A program made the translations under genes and the position numbers. Of a stretch of 64,000 nucleotides of DNA, positions 11,328 to 22,979 are shown one piece after another (position 1 is the first letter of the stretch; every line of letters begins with the position of its first letter). The stretch covers positions 2,953,712 to 3,017,711 of the forward strand of contig NBBA01000002.1 in the NCBI GenBank assembly GCA_002794785.1, in the 5' to 3' direction. This DNA is from Coniferiporia sulphurascens (Eukaryota > Basidiomycota > Agaricomycetes > Hymenochaetales > Hymenochaetaceae). The notes under the pieces are model-generated. The model was not told the origin of the DNA, did no database searches, and worked only from the letters and a program-made list of their open reading frames with translations.

Positions 11328-12824
11328 GGTTAGGGGCTTTCAAAAAGCTAGCTTAGTCAGCAGTAGCTTGATGCTGTGCGGCCCCCCCCCCCCCGTGAGA
11401 ACATGCTCTTACCCCTCAAGCCAGCCTTAATAGAAAGCCGTCCCTTGCCCAACTAGGATTAAGCCGTGTGGAAAGCTTCGCCTCTCCACTCTATGTGGGC
11501 TCCCCACATATATTAACATAGTTGCTTATGTCACGTGTGTCACACACTTAGCGTGTGAATGCCGATGTTCGGCTTTACGTGCCGCATGCCAATGGCAAAC
11601 CACACAGACAAGAGCTTGTAGTCATTATTATTTTGCTCCTAAAACACACATTATATAGATTGTATGCACCTGTAGGTTGCAAGTACTTGAAATGATTTAC
11701 ATATGTGTGTTTGATATCTTCAAAAAGTACAAATGGATTCAATCCCTGCAATTTCATTTATTTAAAAGATGTATAGTGCTTATTGACGTAAGACTCATAG
11801 CAAAAAAATGGAGTAGATCACGCTAAGCCGGGAGACCTGAAGGAGTGCTGAGTTTGCTGACCATGGACTAGTCCTCGGACAATCCCATTATCCCACCATT
11901 CCGTCGGCAGACTCGCGGCACTTTTTTTTTTTGCAAAAAAATTCTTAAGCCTACAAAATCATACTAAGAAGGAAAGCTCATTGTGAGTTATCCGGCCTGG
12001 TCATGAATTTCAGATACCAGGAATTGAAGGCGGTCCCTTCAATGGCTAAAGTCCGGCTCGGTCCGGTTCGGCGACCTTTCTGCCGACGCGTTCGCCGTTT
12101 TCTGGAGGGCCTTGAATGGCTGAACCAAAAATTGCGGTTTGATAACGCGCGGTGCGGTAACCCAAACCTTGTTGGTTTTCAGCAATTTTGGGCGTTTGAT
12201 AATGCTTTCCATATGTCAACGTAGATATTTTATAACCAGTAGATAATCGCGCGAGGGAAACCGAGCGCATACAATGAAAAATCCACGAAAAATATTTCAA
12301 ACTCCGACGCCATCTCGGCATCGAGCTCGAACTTCAACAGACCTGAACTCAGTTTTCGGAGCTATGATGCACGCCGAACGAAGAAAATGCGCAGCCATGT
12401 TGCTACAGAAGAGCCCACTCTTGTACAATCAGCTCCATCAAGTTACGGCTCTTTCTCAACTATGGCGCAGCTGCGTCAGGCTAAAGCGGACAATTGTGCC
12501 TGCATCGCCGTCTGATCATCATCTGGAACTTTACCAGTCAGCTTGAGTTGTTGCCTATGCGCAATGGATACACACGGCTCGAATGAAATGTGTATGTTTC
12601 CCACTATCTGCTTCCTTCAAGGCACTGGCTTTACTGATCTGAAGTAGCGACGGGTCCAAATTTATCTCAAGATACATGTAGATGTGGCCGTTTCATTACA
12701 ACGAGATGCAAGTAACTTATTAGCAGTGCTTAGAAGCAGCGTTAATCATATTGGTTCAGTATGTGCCCCTTCTGATACGTCGAACATGGCCCAACGCCGA
12801 CCATGTCTCCCTTTAAGACATTAG
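11328..12824. other. non-coding spacer before TM2
   Basis: It contains a 13-14 bp C run near 11382, then anonymous sequence to about 11760. The tail of the intergenic cassette follows (11765-11890, matching 22046-22150). Next is a block with cggtccggttcggcgacctt (about 12055) shared with the spacers at 22300 and 31800. I see no gene; the short frames overlap these repeats. Confidence 0.5.
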
Positions 12825-12834
12825 TATTTATCAG
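12825..12834 (+). promoter_or_regulatory. TATA-like element of TM2
   Basis: tatttatcag, about 107 bp before the position of the lost start codon. Confidence 0.45.
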
Positions 12835-12949
12835 ACCCACGTCGCGCGTCTATAATTCAGAGGTACTATTCAGTCGTCAAAAGGCTACCTCGAGCGTCTT
12901 TTCTCTTTAGATCCTGAATCCGAGTGCTGGAACAACTTGGTCTTGGGCG

Positions 12950-14502
12950 ATGCGCTTGAGGGCTCTGTACCTATTGATTTCGTTATTTCTACGTCTAGAA
13001 CTATCGCGCGGCGTTCTTGTCAACAGAACTATCGATGACCAATTCGGAGATTTGGTTACTGGAGTCTTTCCAGTGTACGAAGGTACTAACTGGATGCAAG
13101 GCACAACATGTACATCATGTTTTGCGCAGCCAGACCCATCCCTCGCATTCCAGGGTACTTGGCACGACGCGACGTGGCACCCAGGAGACTCGGGAGAAAA
13201 AATAATGTCCGTCAGTTTTACTGGTAAGTTCCTCGCTACTCGTCCTGTCACTAGTACCAGAACGACAATTTTCTCTAGGATCTGCGGTTTATGCTTTCAT
13301 CATCTTGGCAAATAGAATCCCTCACACGACGACGCTCACTAGCTTAAGTTTCACCCTCGACGGGGAATTAGTCGGAAGGTTTGTTCATTCTCCAACATCA
13401 AGCACAGACTACAGGTACAACGTCACCGCATACGCCAATGACAGCCTTGCAAATGCCCAGCATACTTTGATTATGCAAACGACGGGAGATAGTTCGACAT
13501 TGGTCCTTTTTGACTACGTGATGTACTCGTAAGTTACGGGCTATCTCATTTTCTCATTTATGATTAGGGAGCCAAACTAGATGAATTATTTAGCGTTGAT
13601 GATGAGACACCAGTGACTACACCAAGTCCAACAAGCTCCCCCTCCCTTCCTCTATCCCCATCCCCGTCTCTATCTCCATCTCCGTCACCGCCCCCACCCT
13701 CCTCACCCATCAATCCAACATCTACGACATCCACTTCAACCCGGCATCTACTTCTGCAGGCGTAGCTTCTGGGAACGGAAAGAATACGAAAACAATCGTT
13801 GGAGTATCGATAGGAGGAATCGTGATCGTACTAGCTGTTGCATTGACCATCTGTCTACTTCTGTGCTGGTACAAACGAAGGAAAAACAGAATCCCCGTGT
13901 GGCAAACTCCTTCTAATGGCGTCGTGAACGGTGAGAAATCCCTAAACGGCCAGCCTAAATCTTCGTGCTGGAAGGAGGCCTCTTCCGGGACCCGTTTGAC
14001 CTTTTCTGTGCCTATAGGTACTTATACGAATATGCCCTCATACCACGACCAATGCAGCGTTGTTCCCAGTACGATGATGCCTTCGTCGCAGGACCCAAGC
14101 AGTAACGTGGCGGAGTATGCGCGTTCGACAGCAGATGCCAAACCCGATGAAGGGGTCGGTTCGAACCATGCATATGGTTTAGAATCACAAGCGCATTACA
14201 AATCCGCTGAGAAGCAGCTCCATCTCTTCCGGCAGACAGAGCGAATGGTATTAAAAGCTGGTCTAACCGTCCCAAATACCCTTTCCGATGCAGGTTCGAG
14301 ACGAGAAACGGAGGTTTACTCGATGTCACATGGTGATGATGGCGGGGCCGGGGCTTTGCGAGGGCGGGTTGTAGTCGGGGTCGAGCACTTGAATGCCCAA
14401 CATGGTTCGAATGCGAATATAGGATCTTTAGGAGGTGATAATGAGCCACCACCGGATTATTCTTCTGGGGGAAGGGGATCACATCTCTCACATATAGGGT
14501 GA
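12950..14502 (+). pseudogene. TM2: array copy 2, frameshifted
   Basis: Exons 12950-13223, 13279-13528 and 13594-14502 keep the family splice sites (introns 55 and 65 bp). At the conserved start position (12932) the ATG reads ACA; a downstream ATG at 12950 would still give MRLRALYLL and a signal peptide. In the stalk, a one-base deletion at about 13737-13742, judged against TM4, puts TAG (13763-13765) in frame. The correct frame then resumes to the end, encoding the transmembrane helix, a coiled-coil-like tail and an intact EPPPDYS. As read, it would give a secreted fragment without a membrane anchor. The exon 1 body resembles TM3, but its end (HPGDSGEKIM) is of the TM1/TM4 type. A sequencing error cannot be excluded for the deletion. 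Confidence 0.75.
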
Positions 14503-16048
14503 TACCAGATTTTATATCATGCACGCTTCGTACGGAGCCAAACGTTCTTTTTATGCTATTTTTTTGGGATTGATAGTGTCAGTGTCCTTGCGCAGCGCAC
14601 TCCACAAATTACTATCATAATGTATAGACCTCAGTTTTTCGACCCCGTGGATGTTGTCGGAATTAACTACGTAGCCGACATTGCAGGCGGCAAAAACCCT
14701 CGGTCCTACCTTAGCAAAGGAAGGTTCTGAAAGATAAGGAGCAGTTATTAATTGACGTGCTAGTACCTTAACTTGAATGCAGTGGCTAACCGCTCAACAT
14801 CGGAGTACAGATGGAGCGTGTGAGATGAAGGAGGATACATTAATGGACGGGCACCGGTGCCAGTGATGGTATAATAAACTCGAAAGAAATGACGACACCT
14901 GGAAACGGCCACGAAGAAATCCTTAATCAACGAGGGCTGGCCCGTGCTGCGGCAGCACACCCCAAGATTTTCTACATGTGGAACCCTCTACCTGAAGGTA
15001 TCGAGAAAATAGGTACTGACGAAAGAAAAGAAAAACATCAAAGCAACGCGTAAATATTATTTCAACTAGTACGTGCGCAGTGGAAGAACGCTGATTGGAC
15101 CGCTCGAATATTCGGATTAGGGCGAGACCTTTACCAGAACCTTGGATGTCTTCGTCCCGATCCAGCTCTTCAAGGCAAGTAAAATTCGTTCGGTAACAGT
15201 GTCTGGGCAGAAGCAGGCCGACGCCTATGCAGGCTAGGCCTATGCATCCACCAGAGCTACACGCTCGTAGCCTCGTACCACTTGAAGGAAGCTCTCGTCT
15301 ATAGAGAAGTTCATTGGTGAAAGAAAGACAATCAAAGCGAAGAGGCTGGGCACTGTCTCAATTACAGAAACGCTATAACACAGTACGTGCACACCTCATC
15401 CGAGCTCAAAGCCGCCGGCAGGTCGGAGTAGATGTGTGAGCCTGGACCTTGATTCTCTGCCCAAAGAAGACAAAGACAGCCTTCCCGCTTTAGGCCCCGT
15501 TCGGCAATCCCCCTGTCAAAAGCTCCGGATTCAAGCCGATCACTCCCGTTACAGCCGGTGCTTAGTAATAACAGATTTCGGGCCGAACGAAGAAAACGTG
15601 CGGCCATGTTGCTACAGAGGAGACCCCTCTTGTACGATCGGTCCCATAAAGTTACGGCCCTTTCTCAACTGTGGTGCGGCTGCGTCAGGCCGAACTTCCG
15701 CTGAAGCGGACAATTGCGCCTGCATCGTCTGATGATCATCTGGAACTTTACCGGTCAGCTGTTGCCTACGCGCATTAGTATCCACACGGCTCGAACGAAA
15801 TGCGTATACTTCCTACTATCTGCTTCCTTCAAGGTACTGGCTTTATTTATTTGGAGTACCGACCGCTGCTAGCCCGGGTTCTAGGATAAGGGGATCCGAA
15901 TTTTATCTCAAGATAGATGTAGCCGTTTTATTGAGAGTTATTTAATAGCAGTGCTTGGAAACAGCGTTGATAATATTGGTTCAGTAAGTGCCCCTTCTGA
16001 TACGTCGAACGTGCCCAACGCCGACCATGTCTCCCTTTAGGACGTTAG
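14503..16048. repeat. TM2-TM3 spacer, duplicated after TM3
   Basis: Blocks match the TM3-TM4 spacer: 14690-14900 with 18086-18300 (gatgaaggaggatac...), 15285-15380 with 19175-19265, and 15381-15494 with 19266-19379 (gagcctggaccttgattctc). The two spacers derive from one ancestral unit. No gene is seen. Confidence 0.65.
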
Positions 16049-16058
16049 TATATATCAG
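16049..16058 (+). promoter_or_regulatory. TATA-like element of TM3
   Basis: tatatatcag, 104 bp before the ATG; the closest match to a canonical TATA box among the eight. Confidence 0.5.
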
Positions 16059-16152
16059 GCCTACGCCGCGTTTCTTTAATTCAGAGGTAGTCGGTCGTCA
16101 AAAGGCGACCTCGAGCGTCTCTTCCCTTTAGATCTTGAACCTGAGTGCTGGA

Positions 16153-17636
16153 ATGACTTGGTCTCGGGCGATGCGCTTGAGGGCTCTGTACCTATTGATT
16201 TCGTTATTTCTACGTCTAGAACTATCGCGCGGCGTTCTTGTCAACAGAACTATCGATGACCAAATCGGGGACTCGGTTACCGGAGTCCTTCCAGTGTACG
16301 AAGGTACTAGCTGGAAGCAAGGTGCAACTTGTACATCATGTGTTGCGCAGCCAGACCCATCCTTCGCATTCCAGGGTACTTGGCACGACGCGACGTGGAC
16401 CCCAGGAGACCCGAGCGAGGACATAATGTCCGTCAGTTTTACTGGTAAGTTCTTCGCTACTCGTCCTGTCAGTAGTACCAGGACGACAATTGTTTCTAGG
16501 ATCTGCGGTTTATGTTTTCATCATCTTGGCAAATAGCGTCCCTTTCGTGATGACGCTCACTAGCTTGAGCTTCACCCTCGACGGGGAATTAGTCGGAAGT
16601 TTTGTTCATACTCCAACGACAAGCGCAGACTACGAATACAATGTCACCGCATACGCCAATGACACTCTTGCAAATGCCCAGCATACTTTGTTTATGCAAA
16701 CGGCGGGAGATAATCAGACATTGGTTCTTTTCGACTACGTGATTTACTCGTAAGTCGCGGTGCATCTCATACTATACGGCCGGGAAGCTCAAACTATGCG
16801 GCTTGTTTAGCGTCAATGATGAGGTAACGACATCAAGTCCAACAAGCTCCTCCTCCCCTCCTTTATCTCCATCTCCGTCTCTATCTCAATCCTCCTCACC
16901 CATCAAGCCAACATCTACGACATCCACTTCGAGTCTGGCATCTACTTCTGCAGGCAAGAATACCAAAACAATCGTTGGAGTAACGGTAGGAGGAATCGTG
17001 GTCACAGTTGTCGCATTGGCCATTTGTCTACTTCTGTGCTGGTACAAACGAAGGAACAACATAATTTCCGTGTTCCAAGTTCCTTCCAATGACGTCGCGA
17101 ACGGTGAGAAACCCCTAAACGGCCAGCCTAAATCATCGCACTGGAAGGGGGCCTCTTCTGAGATCCGTTTGACCATGTCTGTGCCTATGGGTACTTATAC
17201 GAATATGCTCTCACATCACGACCAATGCGGCGTTTTTCTCAGTACGATGGAGCTTTCATCGCAAGACCCTAGCAGTAGCATGGCGGAGTATGCACATTCG
17301 ACCGCAGATGCCAAACCCAGTGAAGGGGTCTGTTCAAACCATGGTTTAGAATCACGAGCACATTACAAATCTGCTGAGAAGCAGCTCCATCTCTTCCGGC
17401 AGATAGAGCAAATGGTATTAAACGCAAGATCAAGACAAGAAATGAGGGTAGGCTCGATATCTCATAGTGATAATGGCGGGGCCAGGGCTTTGCAAGGACG
17501 GGTTGTGGACGAGGCCGAGCACTTGCACGCCCAGCATGGATCGAATGCGAATGCAGGATCGTTAGGAGCTGACAATGAGCCACCACCGGATTATTCTTCT
17601 AGGGGAAGGGGATCATATCTCTCACAGATAGGGTGA
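16153..17636 (+). CDS. TM3: single-pass membrane protein, array copy 3
   Basis: Exons 16153-16444, 16500-16749 and 16811-17636 (introns 55 and 61 bp) give 455 aa with no defect. The signal peptide starts MTWSRAMRLRALYLL. The ectodomain has CTSC, GTWHDATWTPGDPSED and an exon 2 half ending DYVIYS. The stalk is about 51 residues and includes a run of Ser/Pro repeats. The transmembrane segment (TIVGVTVGGIVVTVVAL, then LLLCWYKRR) is followed by a tail ending EPPPDYSSRGRGSYLSQIG, so PPxY is intact. It is closest to TM2 over most of its length. An upstream in-frame ATG (16135) is less likely because the paralogs do not share it. Confidence 0.88.
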
Positions 17637-19779
17637 TACCAGATTTTATATCATGCGCGCTTCGTACGGAGCCAAACGTTCTTTTTATGCTATTTTTATT
17701 TATTGGGATTGACAGTGTCGGTGTCCTTGTGCAACGCACTCCACAAATCACTATCATAATGTATTAGCCTCAATTTTGCGACCCGTGGATATTAACTACG
17801 TAACCGAAATTTCCACCCTCCATTTTCCTCATACAATCTAAAGACAGCTTTTATAAGTGTTTAATATTTAGCTACGTTTACAAGTTTTTTGGGTATGTCT
17901 CTCCAAGCAAAATCCTTCGGAAGGAAGACTGCCTCACGAAAGATGTAAATACTGTAAGTCCGGGACGAAATCCGGGCCCTGCGGCTGTACGCTACGTTGT
18001 TTCCGTGATGCGCTACTCAGATCGAATAGTGGCTAAATATGGTCAGCATTGGGAGAGGCGAGAGCGTCCGTCCATACAGGACGCCATTGCTGGCGGCAGA
18101 AACCCCCAGTCCTACCTTAACAAACTTGGTGTGCACAAAGATAGGGAGCAGTCATTAATTGATGTGCTATGCACCTTCAAGTTAACGCAGTGGCTAACTG
18201 CGCAACATCGGAGTACAGACGAAGCGTGTGAGATGAAGGAGGATACGTTAACGGACGGGCATAGGTGATGGTATAATAAACTTGAAAGAAATGACGAGAT
18301 TTACCCGATCATAGAGAAGCGGAAAGGAAAGAGGAAGAGTAAAATTTAAAAGGAAGGACGACTGTGCCGCGGGAAGGTTAAAGCGGCAATCCATAAAAGG
18401 AGGAGCCGCGGACGCGAATATGTTTGAACTTTGAACAGGGTCCAAGTTCACTACTCGTGCGTAGAACCCTCTACCTGAAGGTATCGGTAGACTGACGAAA
18501 GAAAATATAAACATCAATGCAACGCGTAAGAATTATTTCAGTTACGTGCGCAGTGGAAGAACGCTGATTGGATCGCTCGAATATTCGAATTAGGGGGAGA
18601 CCTTTACCAGAACCTTGAATGTCTTCGTCCGATCCAGCTCTTCAAAGCAAGTAAATTTCTTTCGATAACAGAGTCTAGGCAGAAGCAGGCTGACGCTTAT
18701 GCAGGCCAGGCCTATGCATCCACCGGAATTACACGCTCGTACCAAATCTGTGAGAATAACTCAGCCCGGGTCAACAGGACTCTATATTGTATGGTAGTCT
18801 ACCTGTGAGAATAACTAATATAAGACGTTAACGATACGGGCGCCTACGAAAAATGAATAGAAGCGCTCACCTCAGCCCGGGTCAACAGGACTGAGGTGCG
18901 CGGATGCCTCGGGCGCGACTATATGCGCCCGACTGTACAGTTTTACTCTAAGGCTACTAGAAGGGGAAATAGGATCGGCGCGAGCTGATGTAATTACCAA
19001 TTCCTTTCACAAAATCTGCCGGCTCGACCTCGCTCGGCGAATCGTTTTGTTTCACTCGTAGACAGCGAAAGCAAAGGTACTAGTTACGCCCTCCTAAGAG
19101 TAAGGGTGATTCTGTTAAAAAGCCTTAACTAGATGGGCAAAGACACTGGGCTAGAAGCGCAATGAAAGCAAAAAAAGAACTCTCGTTTATAGAGAAGTTC
19201 AGTGGTGAAAGAAGGACAGTCAGAGCAAAATGCCTAGGCGCTGCCTTAGCTAGAGACGTTACACATAGTACGTGCACACCTCATCTGAGCTCAAAGCCGC
19301 CGGCAGGTCGTAGTAGATGCGTGAGCCTGGACCTTGATTCTCTGCCCAAAGAAGACAAAGGCAACCTTCCCATTTTAGAACTTTGGGTTGCCGACTTTTT
19401 CTTGCACTTCAAGCCATCGTCAATGAAACGGCTGGGTACCCGGACTCTGTTTTTCCAATGTGTCACTAAGGAACGACAAGGCGATGCATGCCTCACGAAA
19501 AACGAAGAAAACGCATGGCCGCGCTGATGTGCATTGTCTCCTTTCTACAACCAGGAACCGGTTACCCCTGCCAGCACCGCCGGCGGATTATCATCTAGAG
19601 CATCGTCTAGGACCTCACAGGAGCCAATTTCATTCCTAAAATGTGGCTGTATCATTGCAACAAGATGAGTACAACCTAGAACCAATGCCTAGAAACGGTG
19701 TTGATCATATAGATTCAGTGGGTATTCCTTCCGATATGCTGATTTTAGCCCAGCTCAACATTGTTTTCCTTTAGGACGT
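17637..19779. repeat. TM3-TM4 spacer with duplicated blocks
   Basis: It carries the counterpart of the TM2-TM3 spacer. An 87-codon open frame at 18005-18268 lies in the duplicated part and is broken in the other copy. It also holds a direct duplication of ctcagcccgggtcaacagg (18760 and 18871) and, at 18817-18940, one arm of an inverted dispersed repeat whose partner is at 36110-36240. Confidence 0.6.
18817..18940 (+). repeat. dispersed repeat, possible tRNA-derived SINE remnant
   Basis: Homologous in inverted orientation to 36110-36240; shared words include gctcacctcag, cagcccgggtcaa and ggatgcctcgggcgcg. No coding capacity. Confidence 0.45.
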
Positions 19780-19789
19780 TATTTATCAG
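19780..19789 (+). promoter_or_regulatory. TATA-like element of TM4
   Basis: tatttatcag, 105 bp before the ATG. Confidence 0.45.
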
Positions 19790-19884
19790 GTATACGTCGA
19801 GCTTCTTTGATTTAGAGGTAGTCGGTTGTGAAAATACGATTTTGCGTGTTTCCTCCACCCAAGATTACGAACCTAAGTGCTGAA

Positions 19885-21405
19885 ATGACTTGGCCCTGTG
19901 GGACACAGTCGAGGGCTCTGCACTTGGCTATTTGGTTCTTAGCGTACTACCTGGAGTTATCGCGCGGTGTCCTCGTCAACAGAACTATCGATGATCAGCT
20001 CGGGGATTCGGTCACCGGGGCCCTTCCAATATACGAAGGTCCGCCTGTGGACAATTGGGAGCAGGGTTCGACATGTAAAGGCTGTGGAGTGCAGCCAGAT
20101 CCATCCTTCGTATTCCTAGGTACTTGGCACGACGCGACATGGCATCCAGGAGACTCGGGCGAGAAGATAATGACCGTCAGTTTTACTGGTAAGCTCCTCC
20201 CTGCCCTTCCTGCCTCCGGTACCAGGACCATAATCTTCTCTAGGATCTGCGGTCTATGTTTTCATCATCTTGGCGAACAGCATCCCCTTCGTAACGACAC
20301 TCACTAGCTTGAGTTTCACCCTCGATGGGGATGCAGTTGGGAAGTTCGTGCATTCTCCAACGACAAGCACAGACTACGAATACAATGTCACTGCATACGC
20401 CAATAACAGCCTGGCGAATGGCCAACATACTCTGACCATGCAAACTGCGGGAAATAATGCGACATTGATTCTTTTCGATTACATAATTTACTCGTGAGTC
20501 TTGGCGTACTTCATCTGTGATTTGAAAGCTCAAACTAAAAGATTTGTAGCGTTGATGTTGATGAGACGATACCGGTGACGACATCAAGTCCGACAAGCTC
20601 CCGCTCACTCCCTCCATCTTCACATCCGTCCCCGACCCTGTCCTCCTCGCCTATCGACTCATCATCCACTTCAATCCCAGCATCTACTTCTGCAGGCGGA
20701 GCTTCTGGTGACAGAAACAATTCCGAAACAATCGTTGGAGTAATAGTAGGAGGGATCGTAGCTGTCGCATTGGCCATCATTCTATTTTTGTACTGGCACA
20801 GACGAAGGAAAAACACCATTTCCGTGATCCAAATTCTTCCTAATGACGTCATGAATGGTAGGAGATACCCGGACAGGCGATCTGAATCTTCGTACGGGGG
20901 TGAGACTACTAGTGGGACCTGGTTGACCTCGTCTGTGCCTACAGGTACATATACAAGTGTGCTCTCTCACTACGACCGATACAGCGTTGTACCAAGTACG
21001 ATGATGTTATCATCGTCGCACTGGCCGGAATCAAGCAGTAACATGACGGACTATGCGCATTCCACCATAAGGGCGGAACCCAGTGAAGGAGTTACATCGA
21101 TCTATGATTTAGGGTTGCAAGGGCCAAAAAAATCAGCAGAACGACGACTCGATCTCCCCCGGCGGATAGAGCAAATGGGATTAGAGGCTGGTCCGACCAT
21201 ACCCACGGCGCTTACTGATGCAGGCTTGGGACGGGAAGTGGGAGACGGCTCGGGGGCTTTGAGAGAACTGGTTGTATTTCTTTTGGACAAGGTCGAACGT
21301 TTGCATGCCCAACAGGAATTGATTGCGAGGTCGTTCGGGGTCGGCGTTGAGCCACCTCCTGAGTATTCTACTGAAAGAAGGAGGTCATCTTTCTTGCAGA
21401 CATAA
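19885..21405 (+). CDS. TM4: single-pass membrane protein, array copy 4
   Basis: Exons 19885-20188, 20244-20493 and 20550-21405 (introns 55 and 56 bp) give 469 aa. It is the near-twin of TM1: exon 2 differs at only three residues, intron 1 is identical and the flanks match. Unlike TM1 it keeps a PPxY motif (EPPPEYS). The stalk is about 52 residues and retains STSAGGASGD, which TM1 has lost. The tail is shortened before the coiled-coil-like segment, where TM1 has a charged insert. CxxC is CKGC. The transmembrane segment is TIVGVIVGGIVAVALAIILFL. Confidence 0.88.
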
Positions 21406-22875
21406 TGGTACCATATTCTATCTCATATATACTTCATTCGGATCTGGCGAACTTTCTTTTGTTTTTCGGGATTAGAGTTTCCCTTTAAGTTTACAATGTC
21501 TGTGTCGTTGCGCTCGCCGACTCGTTATGTGATGGCTTTAGTTATGTTGTCAGGGATATCGTCAAATAATCCATAATACAACTAGAATTATGACTTCTGT
21601 CCGAGTCTTCCTCATAGGTAAAAAGAATGATAAGATAAAAAATGATTTGCTAAATTTAGATTTTGCTCCTGCTGCCACTTAGACTCTCTTTAGATCCGGA
21701 AATCTCTGATATGTACACTAAACATATTTTCGTGTCTTCTGAAAAACTTCCGAGGTGTCTCGTTTTTGCCAAATGGCTGGAGCAGAGGTGCCCGGCCCCT
21801 CTTGCAAATTTTTTGTCACAGTAAGTTACATTAACATTCGAGCTCCGACTAAAAAGGTCTTCGGCACAGGTTTGGTCCAACGCGGGCCAACCCCGATTGC
21901 AGATATATTGGTCCCGATCGGAGTTTAAAAGAAGGCCGCACTTTGCCACTAGCTCTTTTGCGGATTTGCCACCTCCATCCTGGAAAGAATGTTTCCTCGT
22001 AATTCACCACAACATAAATATCTTCTGTGATTAGTGTGTCATTTATTGAAATGACGTATAGTGCATATTGTCGTAAGACTCATAGCAAAATGGAGTACAT
22101 CAAGCTAACCGGGAGATCTGAAGGAGTGCTGACCATGGACAATCCCGCCATTCCGTCGGCAGAGTCGCAGCGCTTCTTTATTTTTTTTTGCAAAAAAAAC
22201 TCTTAGGGCTGTAAAGCTACACTAAGGAGGAAGGCTCATTATAAGTTATCCGGCCTGGAATTGAAGGTGGCCCCTTCATCAGTATGGCTAAAGTCCGGCT
22301 CGGACCGGTTCGGCGACCTTTCTGCCGACGCGTTCGTTATTTTCTTTGCGGTGCGGTAACCCGAACCGACGGTAGTACTGCAACGGCTGACAATTTGCAC
22401 TTAGTTTTCCGAAGTTACGATGCACCCCGAACGAAGAAAAATGCGCGGCCGTGTTGCTACAGAGGAGACCATTCTTGTACGACCGGTTCTATCAGGTTGC
22501 GTCCCTTTCTCAACTGTGGTGCGGTTGCGTCAGGCTGAAGCGAACAATTGCGCCTGCATCGCCGTCCGATCATCATCTGGAACTTTACCAGTCAGCTTGA
22601 GCTGTTGCCTCGCGCAATAGCATACACACGGCTCGAATGGAGTGTGTGTACTTCCTACTATCTGCTTCCTTCAAGGCACTGGCTTTATTTATCTGAAGTA
22701 GCGACGGGTCCGAATTTTATCTCAAAATAGATGTGGCCGTTTCATTGCAACGAGATGCAAGTGACTTATTAGCAGTGCTTTGAACATCGTTGATCATCAT
22801 ACGGGTTCAGTAAGTGCTTCTCCTGATACGTTGAACATGGCCCAACGCCGACCTTGTCTCCCTTCAAGACATTGG
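21406..22875. repeat. TM4-TM5 spacer with 3' cassette and upstream cassette
   Basis: 21655-22150 is the fullest copy of the 3' cassette also seen after TM5 and TM7. 22260-22620 is the upstream cassette (ggttcggcgacctttctgcc) shared with TM2 and with 31800. Short ORFs lie within these repeats. No gene is seen. Confidence 0.6.
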
Positions 22876-22885
22876 CATTTATCAG
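22876..22885 (+). promoter_or_regulatory. TATA-like element of TM5
   Basis: catttatcag, 104 bp before the ATG. Confidence 0.4.
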
Positions 22886-22979
22886 GCTTACGTCGCGCAT
22901 CTTTAATTCAGAGGTAGTCAGTCGCCAAAAGGCGACCTCGAGCGACTCTTCCCCTTGGGTCCTGAATCCGAGTGCTGGA

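Noticed and set aside
18005..18268. 87-codon frame as a separate gene
   Set aside because: It lies in a duplicated spacer whose other copy (about 14650-14880) has indels and stops, and no domain is recognisable.
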